Source: Eulemur rufifrons (lineage: Eukaryota; Chordata; Mammalia; Primates; Lemuridae). From it: 64,000 nucleotides of DNA. Numbering within the stretch: position 1 is the stretch's first letter; the number at the start of each line of letters is the position of its first letter. Where the stretch lies: positions 70,001 to 134,000 of the forward strand of contig NW_027182926.1 of the NCBI RefSeq assembly GCF_041146395.1, given 5' to 3'. A program made the translations under genes and the position numbers. The notes beneath the pieces were generated by a model. That model was not told the DNA's origin and did no database searches. It saw nothing but the letters and a program-made list of their open reading frames with translations. Positions 34,584 through 45,829 of this stretch are shown here, one piece after another.

Positions 34584-34880
34584 TTAGGGTTATGGTTAGG
34601 GTTAGGGATTTGGGTTTAGGAGAGAGTGTTCAAATGAGGGTTAGGGGTTAGGGTTAGTGTTAGGGTTAGGGGTTGGGGTGAGGGTTGGGTTAGGGGCTAG
34701 GGTTAGGTTTAGGGTTGGGGTTAGTGTTAGCGTTCGAGTTAGGGATTAGAGTTAGGGTTAAGGGATAGGATTAGGGTTAAGAGTTTGGCTTAGGGTTCAG
34801 GTTAAGGGTTAGGATTATGGTTAAAGATTAGTGTTAGTTTAAACAGTTACAGTTAGGTTTAGGGTTAAATTTTAGGGTGA

Positions 34881-34918
34881 GGGCTTTTTAAACTCTGAGA
34901 GAGGAAGACGTCTGAGAT
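34881..34918 (+). repeat. Fragment of a type 1 island
   Basis: GGGCTTTTTAAACTCTGAGA and GAGGAAGACGTCTGAGATTA keep only the right end of the type 1 core. The rest of the island is replaced by hexamers. Confidence 0.6.
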
Positions 34919-35473
34919 TAAGATTTATGGATAGGATTATGGTTAGGATTAGGGATGACAATTAGTGTTAGGGTGAGGGCTTAGGGTTAAGGGTTAGGGA
35001 TAGAGTTAGGGTTAAGGTTAGTGTTAGTTTTAACGGTTAAAGTTAGGTTTAGGGTTAAGGTTTATTGTGAGGGTTAAGGTCAGGGGTTAGGGTTTTGTAC
35101 AGGGTAAGAGTTAAGTGTTAGGTTTAGGGTTAAAGATTAGCATTATGGTTAGTGTTAAAGGTTAGTGTGAGGGTAAAAGTTTAGGGTTAAGTTTAAGGGC
35201 TAGGGTTAGGGGTTAGTGTTAGGGTTAAGGGGTCTTGTTAGGTTTAGGGTTACAGTTAAGTGTTATGGTTAGTGTTAGGGGTTACGGTTAGGCTTAGGGT
35301 TCATGGTTAGTGTAACATTTAGGGGTTAGGACTAGGGTTAAATGATAGTGTTAGAGTTAAGGCTTAGGCTTTGGGTAAAGGTTTAGGGATAGGTTTACGG
35401 GTTAGGGTTAGTGTCAGGGTTAAATGTTAGGGTGAGAGTTAACAGTTATGGTTAGGGTTATTGGTTAGGGGTT

Positions 35474-35662
35474 GTGTTTATGCTTAGGGCACGTGCCTTG
35501 TCTGCACTAGGCGGAGAGGTTAGGGGGCTAGCATATTCGCCGGGAAATCACTCTATCGTATGCTGGGTATTGGCCCCTGGACACAGTGGCAGGGCCTCCT
35601 TTCACACATGGCATGGGAGGATTATAGGCTTTCTAAACTCTGAGAAAGAAAAAGTCTGAGAA
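35474..35662 (+). repeat. Type 1 island, shortened
   Basis: GTTTATGCTTAGGGCACG, CACTAGGCGGAGAGG, TATGCTGGGTATTGGCC, then GGACACAGTGGCAGGG follows early. The TGGGTTTCATGCA segment between GGCCCCTGG and the GGACACAG motif is missing. Confidence 0.75.
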
Positions 35663-36180
35663 TTAGATTTAGGGTTAGGATTATGGTTAGAATTAGGGAT
35701 GAAGTTTAGTGTTAAGGTGATGCCTTAGGGTTAGGGGTTAGGTTTAGGGTCAGAGTTAAAGGTCAGTGTTAGGTTTAACAGTTACAGTTAGGTTTAGCGT
35801 TAAGGTTTAGTGTTAGGGTTCAGTTTAGGGGATAGGTTTTGGTACAGGTTAAGGTTTAAGTGTTAAGTTTAGAGTTAAAGATTACAATTAGGGTTAGGTT
35901 TAAAGGTAAGTGTGAGGATTAACGGTTAGGGTTAAGCATGAGGGTTAGGGATTAGGTTTAGTGTTAAGGGTTTATGTTAGTTTAGGGTTAGAGTTAAGTG
36001 TTATGGTTAGGGTTAGGGGTTAGGGTTAGATATAGGGTGCATGGTTAGGGTTACGTTTAGGGGTTAGGGTTACGGGTTAGGTTTAGGGTGAGTGTTTGGT
36101 GTTAGTGTTGGGCATTAGGATAAGGGCTTAGGTTTAGGGTTAGCGTTTAGGTTTAGTGTTGGGGCTTAGATTTAGCGGTT

Positions 36181-36370
36181 AGTTTAAGGGCACAGGACCT
36201 GTTTAATCTATGGTGAGAAGGGTGCAGAATTGGTCCCCTTGACACCACACCATCGTACCTGGGCCTTGGGCCCAGACCTACATGCAGGACTCAGGCGGAG
36301 CCTCTTCTCACTCATGGCATGGCTCTATTGTAGGCTTGGTGAACTCTGAAAATGGAGGAAGTGTGAGAAT
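36181..36370 (+). repeat. Type 2 island
   Basis: AGGGCACAGGACCTGTTTAA, GAATTGGTCCCCTTGACACC, TTGGGCCCAGACCTACATGC, TCATGGCATGGCTCTATTGT and GGAGGAAGTGTGAGAATT. The GACACCACACCATCGTACC subtype differs from the CACGAAAGCAC subtype. Confidence 0.8.
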
Positions 36371-37138
36371 TAGGGTTATGGTTATGGTTAATTGTTTGGG
36401 GTTAGGGGTTAGGGTTCGAGTGTGGTTCAGGGGTTAGAAATTAGGAGTTAGTGTTAGTGTTAGGGTTAGGGGTTAGGGGTTAGTGTTGGTTTAGGGGCTA
36501 GGGTTAGATTCAGAGTTAGGGTTAGTGTTAGGGTTAGGGTTAGGGATTATGGTTAGGGTTAGGAATTAGGGTTAGGGTTAGGCTTAAGGGATAGGATTAG
36601 GGTAAAGGGTTAAGGCTTAGGGTTAGCATTAGGGATTAGGGTTAGGGTTAAATGTTAGGGTTTTGGTCTGATTTAAGGGTTAGGGTGAGCGTTAACAGTT
36701 AGGGTTAAGGTTAATTGTTAGGATTGGGGGTTAGGCTTAAGGATTCGTATTAGGGTTAGGGTATAAGGGTGAGACTTAAGTCTTATGGTTAGGGACAGGG
36801 CTTTTGGTTAGGGATAAGGGTTAGGAGTTAGGGTTACTTTTAGGCATAGGGTAGGATTAGGGGTGAGGGTTAGGGTTAGGGTTAGTGTTAGGGTTGTTGG
36901 TAGTGTTAAGGTTAGGGTTAGCAGTTTAGAATTAGGGTTAGGGATTAGGTTTTATGGTTATGGCTAAGATTTAGGGTTAGAATTATGGGATAGGCGTTGT
37001 TCTCAGTGTAAGTGTTATGCATTAACTTTAGGAGATGCGGTTAAAGTTAGGGTTACAGTGTGGTCTACATGATAAGGTGAGCAGTAGGATCAGGGTTAGG
37101 TGTTACGTTCAAGGTTAGGGTTATATGTTAGGCGTACT

Positions 37139-37338
37139 TTTTATGCTTAGGGCACGGGCCCTGTCTGCACTAGGCGGGAGGATTAGGGGTCTAGGATTGT
37201 GGCCGAGAACTTTCTCTATCGTACACTGGGTATGGGTCCCTGGGTTTCATGCAGGACACAGTGGCAGAGCCTCTTTTCACGCATGGCATGGGAGGATTGT
37301 AGGCTTTCTAAACTCTGAGAAAGCAAGAAGTCTGAGAA
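37139..37338 (+). repeat. Type 1 island
   Basis: TTATGCTTAGGGCACGGGCC, CACTAGGCGGGAGG, TGTGGCCGAGAACTTTC, TATGGGTCCCTGGG and GCAAGAAGTCTGAGAATT. Confidence 0.8.
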
Positions 37339-37862
37339 TTAGATTTAGGGATAGGATTATGGTTAGTGTTAAGGATAAAGTTTAGCATTAGGGTGAGGGC
37401 TTAGGGTTAGGGGTTAGAGTTACGGTCAGGGTTAAAGGTTAGTGTTAGGTTTAATGGTTACAGTTAGCTTTAGGGTCAAGTGTTAGGGTTAAGGTTAAGG
37501 TTAGGGGTTAGGTTTTGGTACAGGGTAAGGGTTAACTGTTAGGTTTAGGGTTAAAGATTACGATTAGGGTTAGGTTTAAGGGTTAGTGTGAGAGTTAACG
37601 GTTAGGGTTAAGGTTAAGTGTTAGGGTTAGTGGTTTAGGTTTAAGTGTTCGTGTTAGGTTTAGGGTTAGAGTTAAGTGTTATGGTTAGGGTTTGGGGTTA
37701 GGGTTAGGTTTAGGGTTCATCGTTAGGGTTACGTTTAGGCATTAGGGTTATGGGTAAGGATTAGGGTAAGGGTTTAATGTTAGTGTTGGGCGTTAGGGTC
37801 AGGGCTTAAGTTTAGGGTTAAGGGTTAGTGTTAGAGTTAGCGTTAGGGCTTAGATTTAGAGG

Positions 37863-38056
37863 TTATTTTAAGGGCACAGGACCTGTGTAATCTATGGTGA
37901 GAAGTGTGCAGAATGGGTCATCGCCACACCACACGATCGTACCCTAGGCCTTGGGCCCAGACCTACATGCAGGTCTCAGGCAGAGCCTCTTCTCACGCAT
38001 GGCATGGTTTTATTGTAGGCTTGGCTAACTCTGAGAATGGAGGAAGTGTGAGAATT
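37863..38056 (+). repeat. Type 2 island
   Basis: AAGGGCACAGGACCTGTGTA, GCCACACCACACGATCG, CCTTGGGCCCAGACCTACAT, CACGCATGGCATGGTTTTAT and GGAGGAAGTGTGAGAATT. Confidence 0.8.
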
Positions 38057-38859
38057 ATGGTTATGATTAGGGTTAGGTGTTTGGGGTTAGGGGTTAGTGT
38101 TCGCGTGAGGGTTAGGTGTTAGGGATTAGGGGTTAGGGTTAATGTTAGCATTAGGGGTTAACGGTTAGGGTTGGGTTAGGGACTAGAGATAGATTTAGGG
38201 TTGGGGTTAGGGTTAGGGTTAGGGTTAGGGGTTAGGGTTAGGGTTAAGGGATAGGATTAGGGTTAAGGGTTAAGGCTTAGGGTTAGCATTAAGGGATAGG
38301 GTTAGGGTTAAGGGTTAGGGTTATGGTCCGAGTTAAGGGTTAGGGTGAGGGTTAACAGTTAGGGTTAGGGTTATAAGTTAGGGATAGTGTTAGGTTTAAG
38401 GTCTAGGGTTAGGGTTAGAGGTAGCTTTACTGCTAAGATTAGGTCTCGGCATTAAGGTAAGGGTTGGTGTTAGGGTTAAGGGTTAGGGTTAGGTTTAATT
38501 GTTAGGATTAGGATCAGAATTAAGGGTTAGGCTTAGGGTTAGGGGATAGGGTTAGGGTTTAGGGTAAACTTTTAAGGTTATGTTTAGGGATAAGGTTAGG
38601 GTTAGCGTTTAAGGTTAGGGTTAGTATTAGGGTTGTTTGTAGGGTTAAGGTAATGTTTAGTGGTTAGAATTAGGGTTAGGGATTAGGGGTTACTGTTATG
38701 GCTAGGAGTTAGGGTTAGAATTAAGTGATAGGGGTTGTTCTTAGCATAAGTGTTATGCATTAATGTTAGGATAAGTGGTTAAAGTTAGGTTTACGGTGAG
38801 GTTTATGTGTTAAGGTGAGCAATAGGATCAGGGTTAGAATTATGAGTGAGGGGTAGGGT

Positions 38860-39058
38860 TTTGCTTAGGGTATGGGCCCTGTCTGCCCTAGGAGTGGGAT
38901 TGAGGGGGATGCGATTGTCACCAGAAACCCACTCTATCGTATGCAGGGTATGGGCCCATGGGTTTCTTGTAGGACACTCTGGCAGAGCCTGATTTCACGC
39001 ATGGTAAAGGAGGTTTGTAAGCTTTCAAATCTCTAAGAAAGTAAGAAGTCTGAGAATT
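38860..39058 (+). repeat. Type 1 island
   Basis: TTTGCTTAGGGTATGGGCCC, CACCAGAAACCCACTC, ACGCATGGTAAAGGAGG, CTTTCAAATCTCTAAG and AAGTAAGAAGTCTGAGAATT. More diverged than most copies. Confidence 0.78.
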
Positions 39059-39382
39059 AGATTTAAGGTTAGGATTATCGTTATGGTTAGGGATGAAGTT
39101 TAATCTTAGGGTGAGGGCTTCGGGTAAGGGGATACGGTTAGTTTTAGGGTTAAAAGTTACTGTTAGGTTTAACAGTTACAGTTAGACTTAGGGTTTAGGT
39201 TTAGGGTTAGGGTTAAGCTTAGGGGTTATGGTTTGGTACAGGGTTAGGGTTAAGTGTTAGGGTTAGGGTTAAAGATCATGACAAGGGTTAGAGTTAAGGG
39301 TTAGTTTGAGTGTTAACAGTAGGGTTAAGGATAACTTTTAGGGTTAGGGGTTAGGATTAGTGTTAGGGCTGAGATTTAGCGG

Positions 39383-39574
39383 TTAGTTTAAGGGCACAGG
39401 ACCTGTTTAATCTATGGTGAGAGTGGTGCACAGGGTCGCTGCGACACAACACCACCGTACGCTGGGCCTTGGGCCAAGACCTACATACAGGACTCAGGTG
39501 GAGCCTCTTCTCACGCATGACATGGCTGTATTGTAGGCTTGGTTAACTCTGAGAATGGAAGAAGTGTCAGAAAT
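39383..39574 (+). repeat. Type 2 island next to the orientation switch
   Basis: AAGGGCACAGGACCTGTTTA, GGTCGCTGCGACACAAC, CACGCATGACATGGCTGTAT, TTGTAGGC at 39,531-39,538, AACTCT at 39,545-39,550 and TGGAAGAAGTGT at 39,556-39,567. The island ends about 26 bp before the strand switch. Confidence 0.8.
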
Positions 39575-39589
39575 CGGGTTAGGGCTGGC

Positions 39590-39610
39590 TGTAGGTGTTT
39601 TTAACCCCTA
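39590..39610. other. Head-to-head telomere-like junction (TTAGGG to CCCTAA)
   Basis: Left of the point the + strand is G-rich (GGGTTAGGGCTGGCTGTAGG), and from 39,601 it is C-rich (TTAACCCCTAACCCTAAC). Everything to the left as far as 25,431 is TTAGGG-oriented and everything to the right is CCCTAA-oriented. The 5'-TTAGGG...CCCTAA-3' order is the one an end-to-end fusion of two chromosome ends leaves. The two sides are not mirror copies: the island nearest on the left is complete, while the nearest on the right is a fragment about 105 bp away. Confidence 0.85.
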
Positions 39611-39703
39611 ACCCTAACACTAACCCCCTAATCCTAACCCTAACACTAACCCCAAGGTTAAATCTAACCTTAACCCCTACGACAACCCTAACCCTAACCC
39701 TAA

Positions 39704-39755
39704 CCCCTCTCACTGTAGAATAAACAGGTCCTGTGCCCTTAAACTAACCACTAAA
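39704..39755 (-). repeat. Truncated type 2 island after the junction
   Basis: CCCCTCTCACTGTAGAATAA and ACAGGTCCTGTGCCCTTAAA are the outer end of a reversed type 2 island. The remaining three quarters, including the GAAGTGTGAGA core, are absent and perfect CCCTAA hexamers precede it. Confidence 0.7.
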
Positions 39756-40270
39756 TCTAAGCCCTAACATCAACCCTAACCTCTGACCCTAAACCTAAGC
39801 CCTGAGCCTAAAGCCCAACACTAACTCTAAACTCTTACCCTAAAGCTAATCCCTAACCCTAATGCTAACCTCTAAACGTAACCCTAACTGTGAACCCTAA
39901 ACCTAACCCTAACCTCGAGCGCTAACCATAGCACTTAACTCTAACCCTAAACCTAACATGAACCCTTAATCCTAACACTAACCCTAACCCTAACTCTTAA
40001 CTTTAACCCTGACTGTTAACCCTCACACTAACCTTTAAACCTAACCTTAATCGTAATCTTTAACCCTAAACCTAATATTTAACCCTAATCCTGTACCAAA
40101 CCCTAAACCCTAACCTTAAACCTAACCATAAACCTTAAGCCTGAACCTAACTGTAACGGTTAAAACTAAGAGTAACCTGTAACGCTACCCGTAACCCCTA
40201 ACTCTAAGCCTTCACCCTAATACTAACCTTGATCCTTAACCCGAACCCTAACCCTAACCCTAAATCTAAT

Positions 40271-40475
40271 TCTCAGTCTTCTTGCTTTCTTAGAGTTTAG
40301 AAAGCCTACAATCCTCCCATGCCATGCGTGAAAGGAGGCTCTTCCACTGTGTCCTGAATGAACCGCTGGGGCCCATAACCAGAGTACGATAGAGTGGGTT
40401 CCTGGTGACAATCCCAGCCCCCTAACCCCCCCCCCCCCGCCTAATGCAGACAAGGCCCGTGCCCTAAGCATAAAC
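40271..40475 (-). repeat. Type 1 island
   Basis: Reverse-oriented copy with TCAGTCTTCTTGCTTTC, CGATAGAGTGGGTTCC and GCCCGTGCCCTAAGC. It contains an uninterrupted run of 13 C at 40,426-40,438, where other copies have 5-7. Confidence 0.8.
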
Positions 40476-41630
40476 TCTACACCTCACCCAAAACTCTAAC
40501 CCTGAAAATAACATTTAACCCTGATTCTATTGCTCACCTTAGAATGTAAACCTCACCGTAACCTGAACTTTAACCTCTTATCCTAACGTTAATGCATAAC
40601 ACTTACCCTGAGATTAACCCCTATCCCATAATTCTAACCCTATCTCCTAGTCATAACTGTGACAACTAATCCCTAACCCTAATTCTAAACCACTAACACT
40701 AACTGTTACCCTACGTAGTTACTGTTACGGTAACCTACTGTTACCCTAACACTGAACCTAACCCTTACTCCTAACGCCAAAGCTATGGCTAAAAATAATG
40801 CTAACCGTTGACCCTTTACCCTAACTCCTAACCCTAACCCTAACCCTAACCCAACCTTAGCTCTTAACCCTAACCCTAAACCTTACCCTGACGCCTAGAC
40901 CTAACACTAACACTAAACTAACACCTAACCCTAATCATAACCCCTAAAGCTAACCCTAACCCTGAACCCTAAACCTAACTCTAACACTTAATACTAACTA
41001 TATCCCTAACCCCTAACCCCAACCCTAACCCTAACCGTTAACCCTCACCCTAACCCTTAAACCGGACCCTAACACTAAATCTTAACCCTAAAGCTACGCC
41101 CAACCCTTAACCATAATCCTATCCCTTAACCCTAAACCTAACCCCTAACCCTAAACCTAACACTAACCCCAATCCTAATTCTAACCATAGCCCTTAATAC
41201 ATCACTACGCCTAACCCCTAACCCTAACCCTAACCCCTAATGCTAACCCTAACACTGAACCCTAAACCTAACCCTATCCCTAACCCTTAAACATAACTCT
41301 ATCCCTAACCAATAATCCTAAGCCTAATCTTTAACCCTCACCCTAGAGCTTAACTCAAACCGTAACCCTAAGCCTAAACCCCAACCCTAACACTTAACAC
41401 AAACCCTAAGCCTAAACACTTAACGCCAATCCTATCCTTTAACCCTAACACTAACCCTGATGCCTAATCCTAACCCTAACACTAACCCCAACCATAAATC
41501 TAACCCTAGCCCCTAACGCAAAACTAACCCCTAACCCTAACACTAACCCTAAATCCTAGTCCCTAACCACTAAACCTCACTTGAACCCTAACCCCTAACA
41601 CCAAACCCTTAACCCTAACCATAACCCTAT

Positions 41631-41820
41631 TTCTCACACTACTTCCATTCTCAGAGTTAACCAAGCCTAAAATACAACCATGCAATGCGTGAGTAGAGTT
41701 TCCGCATGAGTCCTGCAAGTAGGTCTGGGCCAAAGGCCCAGGATCCGATGGTGTAGTGTCGCATGGAAACATTCTGCACCCTTCTCACCATAGATTACAC
41801 AGGTCCTGTACCCTTAAACT
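41631..41820 (-). repeat. Type 2 island
   Basis: TCTCACACTACTTCCATTCT, GTTAACCAAGCCTAAAATAC, TGCAAGTAGGTCTGGGCC, GGATCCGATGGTGTAGTGTC and TAGATTACACAGGTCC. Confidence 0.8.
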
Positions 41821-42339
41821 AACCGCCAAATCAAAGCCCAAACACTGACCCTAACCCCTAACCCTACCTAAGCCCTGACCCTAATGCCCAACACTAACAC
41901 TAAACGCTTACCCTAAACCTAACCCCTAAATGTAACCTTAACCATGAACCCTAAACCTAACCCAAACCCCTAACCCTAACCATAACACTTAACTCTAACC
42001 CTAAACCTAACATGAACACTTAACCCTAACCCTAACCCATAAACCTAACACTTAACCTTAACCCTAACCGTTAACCCTCACACTAAACCTTAACCCTAAC
42101 CCTAATCCTAATCTTTGAGCCTAAACCTAGCACTTAACCCTTACCCTGTACCAAAACCTAACCCCTAATCTTAACCCTAAGCTTAAACCTTAAAGCTTAA
42201 CCCTAAACCTAACTGTAACTGTTAAACCTAACACTAACCTTTAACCCTGACCCTAACTGAAACCCCTAACCCTAAGCCCTCACCATAACAGTAACCTATA
42301 TTGCTAACCCTAACCCTAATCCTAGCCCTAAATTTAATT

Positions 42340-42535
42340 CTCAGACTTCTTGCTTTCTCAGAGTTTACAAAGCCTACAATCCTCCCATGCCATGTGTAGA
42401 AGGAGGCTTGGCCACTGTGTCCGGCATGAAACCAAGGGGCCCATACCCAGTGTATGATAGAGTGGCTTCCGGCATCTATCCCAGCCCTCTAAGCCCCCTC
42501 CTAGAGCAGAGAGGGCTCGTGATATAAGCATAAAC
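42340..42535 (-). repeat. Type 1 island
   Basis: TCAGACTTCTTGCTTTCTCA, GCCATGTGTAGAAGGAGG, GGCATGAAACCAAGGGGC and GAGAGGGCTCGTGATATAAG. The usual GGGCCCGTG arm is altered to GGGCTCGTG. Confidence 0.78.
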
Positions 42536-43389
42536 ACTACCCCTCACCCATAACCCTAACCCTGAACATCACAGCTCACCCTGATACTATTGCTCACCTT
42601 AACACATCAACCTCACCATAACTCTAACTTGAACCTGTTATCCTAACGTTAATGCATAAGACTTACCCTAAGAACAACCCCTATCCCTTAATTCTAACCC
42701 TAACTCCTAGCCACAATTGTAACACCTAATCCCTAAGGCTAATTCAAAACTGCTAAACATTACCTTATCCCTACAAACTAACCCTAACCCTAACCGCTAA
42801 CCCTAACCGTACACCTAAAAATAACCGTAACACTTGACACTTAACCCTAACCCTTAACCCTGATCCTAATCCTAACAATTAAACCTAACCCTAACTCTTA
42901 AGCCTAACACTAACACGTACCCTAATGCCTAGACCTAACCCTAAGAGTAAACGTAACCCCTAACCCTAACCCTAATCCCTAATGCTAACCCTAACACTGA
43001 ACCCTAATCCTAAGCCTTAAACCTAACTCTATCCTTAACCCATAACCCTAGCCCTAACCGTTAACCCCACACTAACCCTTAACTCGAACTGTAACCCTAA
43101 CCCTTAAAACTAAACCTAACACTTAACGCTAACCCTAAGCCTTAACGCTTAACCCTTATCCTATCCCTTAACCCTAACTCTAACCCATAACGCTAACCCT
43201 AACCCCACTCTAAATCTAACCCTAGCCCCTAACCCAACCCTAACCCCTAAGCCCTAACCCTATCACTAAACCCAACACCTACTCCCTAACCCCTAATCCT
43301 CACTCGAAGCTTAAGCCCTAACCCTAAGCCCTCTCCCTGACTAATCTTCATCCCTAACCCTAACCATAATCCTAACCCTAAATCTAATT

Positions 43390-43587
43390 CTCAGACTTCT
43401 TGCTATCTCAGAGTTTTAAAAGCCTACAATTCTCCAAAGCCATGCGTGAAAGCTGGCTCTGCCACAGTGTCCTGCATGAAACCCAGGAGCCCATACTCTG
43501 TGCACAATAGAGTGGGTTCCCGGGGACAATCACAGCCCCCTAACTCCCCCTGCTAGTGCTGACAGGGCCCATGCCCTAAGCAAAAAC
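43390..43587 (-). repeat. Type 1 island (subtype c-like)
   Basis: TCAGACTTCTTGCTATCTCA, GAGTTTTAAAAGCC, AAAGCTGGCTCTGCCACAGT, CCATACTCTGTGCACAATAG and GACAGGGCCCATGCCC. Confidence 0.78.
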
Positions 43588-44395
43588 CCTGCACCTCACC
43601 CATAACCCTAACCCTGAACATAACACCTAACCCTGATGTTATTGTTCACCTTAACACGTAAACCTCACTGTAACCCTAACTTTGACCCCTATCCTAATGT
43701 TATTGCATAACACTTACCCTAAGAACAAACCCTATCCCTTAATTCTAAGCCTAACTCCTAGCATAACCGTAACACTTAATCCCTAACCTTAATTCTAAAC
43801 TGCTAAACATTACCTTCACCCTACAAACAACCCTAACACTAACCCTAACTCTAACCGCTAACCCTAACCCTAACCATTACCCTGATCATAATCCTAACAA
43901 TTAAACCTAACCCTAATTCTTAACCCTAACACGAACCATTACCATAATGCCTAGACCTAACCCTAACTGTAACCCTAACCCCTAACCCTAACCCTAACCG
44001 CTAATGCTAACCCTAACCCCGAACCCTAAACCTAACCCTAACCCTATCCCTTAAACCTATTACTATCCCTAAACCATTACCCTAATCGCAACTGTTAACC
44101 CTCACTCTCACCCTTAACTTGGACCGAAACCCTAACCCTTAACCCTAACCTTAACCCTTACTGCTAATCTTAAGCCTTCACCCTTTACCTTAATCCTATC
44201 TTGTAAGCCTAACCCTAACGCTGACCCCTAACCCACCTGAACATTAACCCTAAACCTAAATCTAACGCTAGCCCCTTACAAAAACCTAACACCTATCCCT
44301 TGACACACTAATCCTAACTTCTAATTCCTAACCACTAAACTTCACTCAAACCCAAACCTCTAACCCCAAACACATAACCCTAACCATAACCCTAA

Positions 44396-44582
44396 TTCTC
44401 ACACTTCCTTCGTTCTCAGAGTTGACCAAGCCTACAATAGAGCCATGCCACGAGTGAGAAGAGGCTCTGCCTGAGTCCTGCATGTAGGTCTGGGCCCAAG
44501 GCCCAAGTACGATGGTGTGGTGTTGAGGTGACCCAGTCTGCACCCTTCCCACCATAGATTAAACAGAGCATGTGCCCTTAAA
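44396..44582 (-). repeat. Type 2 island
   Basis: TCACACTTCCTTCGTTCTCA, GTTGACCAAGCCTACAATAG, GCATGTAGGTCTGGGCCC, GTACGATGGTGTGGTGTTGA and CACCATAGATTAAACAGAGC. Confidence 0.8.
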
Positions 44583-45089
44583 CTAACCACTAAATCTAAG
44601 CCCTAACACTAAACCTAAATCCTAACCCTAAACCTCGGCCCTTATCCTAACGCCCAACAGTAACACTAAACACTCGCCCTAAACTTAACCCGTAACCCGA
44701 ACCCCTAAATGTAACCCTAACAATGAACCCTAAACCTAACCCTAACCTCTAGCCATAACCATAACACTTAACTCTAAACCTAAATGTTACACGAAGCCTT
44801 ATTCCTAACCCTAAGCCCAACCCTAACCCTTAATCTTGAACCTTACCATTAACCCTCACACTAACCCTTAACCCTAACCTTAATCCTAATCTTTAACCAT
44901 AAATCTAACACTGAAGCCTAACCCTGTGCCAAACGATAAAACCAAACCTTAACCCTAACCCTGAAACTTAACCATAAACGTAACTGTAACTGTTAAAAAT
45001 AACACAAACTTTAAACCCTAACCCCTAACCCTAAGAGCCCACCCTAACACTAATCTTCCTCGCTAAACATTACCATAATCCTACCCCTA

Positions 45090-45302
45090 AATCTAATTGT
45101 CAGACTTCTTGCTTTCTCAGAGTTTAGAAAGCCTAAAATCCTCCCATGCCATGAGTAAAAGGGGGCTCTACCACTGTGTCCTGCATGAAACCCAGGAGCC
45201 CATATCCAGCGTACGATAGAGTGGGTTCCCGGGGACAATCCCATCCCCCTAACCCCAGCCCCCCGCCAAGTGCAGACAGGGCCTGTACGCTAAGTATAAA
45301 CA
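45090..45302 (-). repeat. Type 1 island (subtype b)
   Basis: GTCAGACTTCTTGCTTTCTC, GCCATGAGTAAAAGGGGGC, AGCCCCCCGCCAAGTGC and GGGCCTGTACGCTAAGTATA. Matches the reversed islands at 26,926 and 31,016. Confidence 0.82.
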
Positions 45303-45629
45303 CTACCCCTAACAGATAACCCTCACCCTGAATATAACACCTGACCCTGATCCTATTGCTCACCTTAAAACATAAACCTCCCCGTAACCCTAACTTATCC
45401 CCTTATCTTAACCTTAATGCATAACACCCTGAGAAGAAGCCCCATCCCATAATTCTAATCCTAATCCCCAGCCATAACCATAAGACCTCATCCCTAATTC
45501 TAAAATGCCAACCCTAAACTTCACCCTACAAACAACCCTAACCCTAACCCTAACCCCTAACCCTAAGCCCTCACCCTATCACTAATCTTCATCCCTAAAC
45601 CGTACCGTAATCCTAACCCGAAATCTAAT

Positions 45630-45829
45630 TCTCAGACTTCTTGCTTTCTCAGAGTTTTGAAAGCCTACAATCCTACTAAGCCATGCATGAAAGCCCGCTC
45701 TGCCACAGTGTCCTGCAAGAAACCCAGAGGCCCATACACAGCGTACGATAGAGTGGGTTCCCAGCGACCACAACCGACCCCTAACTTCGATTCCTAGGGC
45801 ATACAGGGCCCATGCCCTAAGCATAAACA
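45630..45829 (-). repeat. Type 1 island (subtype c)
   Basis: TCAGACTTCTTGCTTTCTCA, GAGTTTTGAAAGCCTAC, CCTACTAAGCCATGCATG, GTACGATAGAGTGGGTTCCC and ACAGGGCCCATGCCCTAAGC. Confidence 0.82.

Larger units (their letters stand above)
25431..39600 (+). repeat. Degenerate telomere-like array, TTAGGG orientation
   Basis: The + strand is TTAGGG with many variants (TTAGTG, TTAAGG, TTTAGGG, TTACGG). The longest perfect runs are about four hexamers, for example near 33,480 and 38,215. Type 1 and type 2 islands are interleaved every 0.5-1.9 kb. Between islands I see only degenerate hexamers plus conserved landmarks such as ATGCATTAACGTTA (26,276; 28,620; 30,370) and GAGCAATAGGATCAGGG. Confidence 0.93.

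Noticed and set aside
40690..40760. Small palindromic stretch (ACGTAGTTACTGTTACGG and GGTAACCTACTG) in the CCCTAA array
   Set aside because: Arms are only a few bases, and it is a single occurrence that looks like a local duplication in degenerate repeats.
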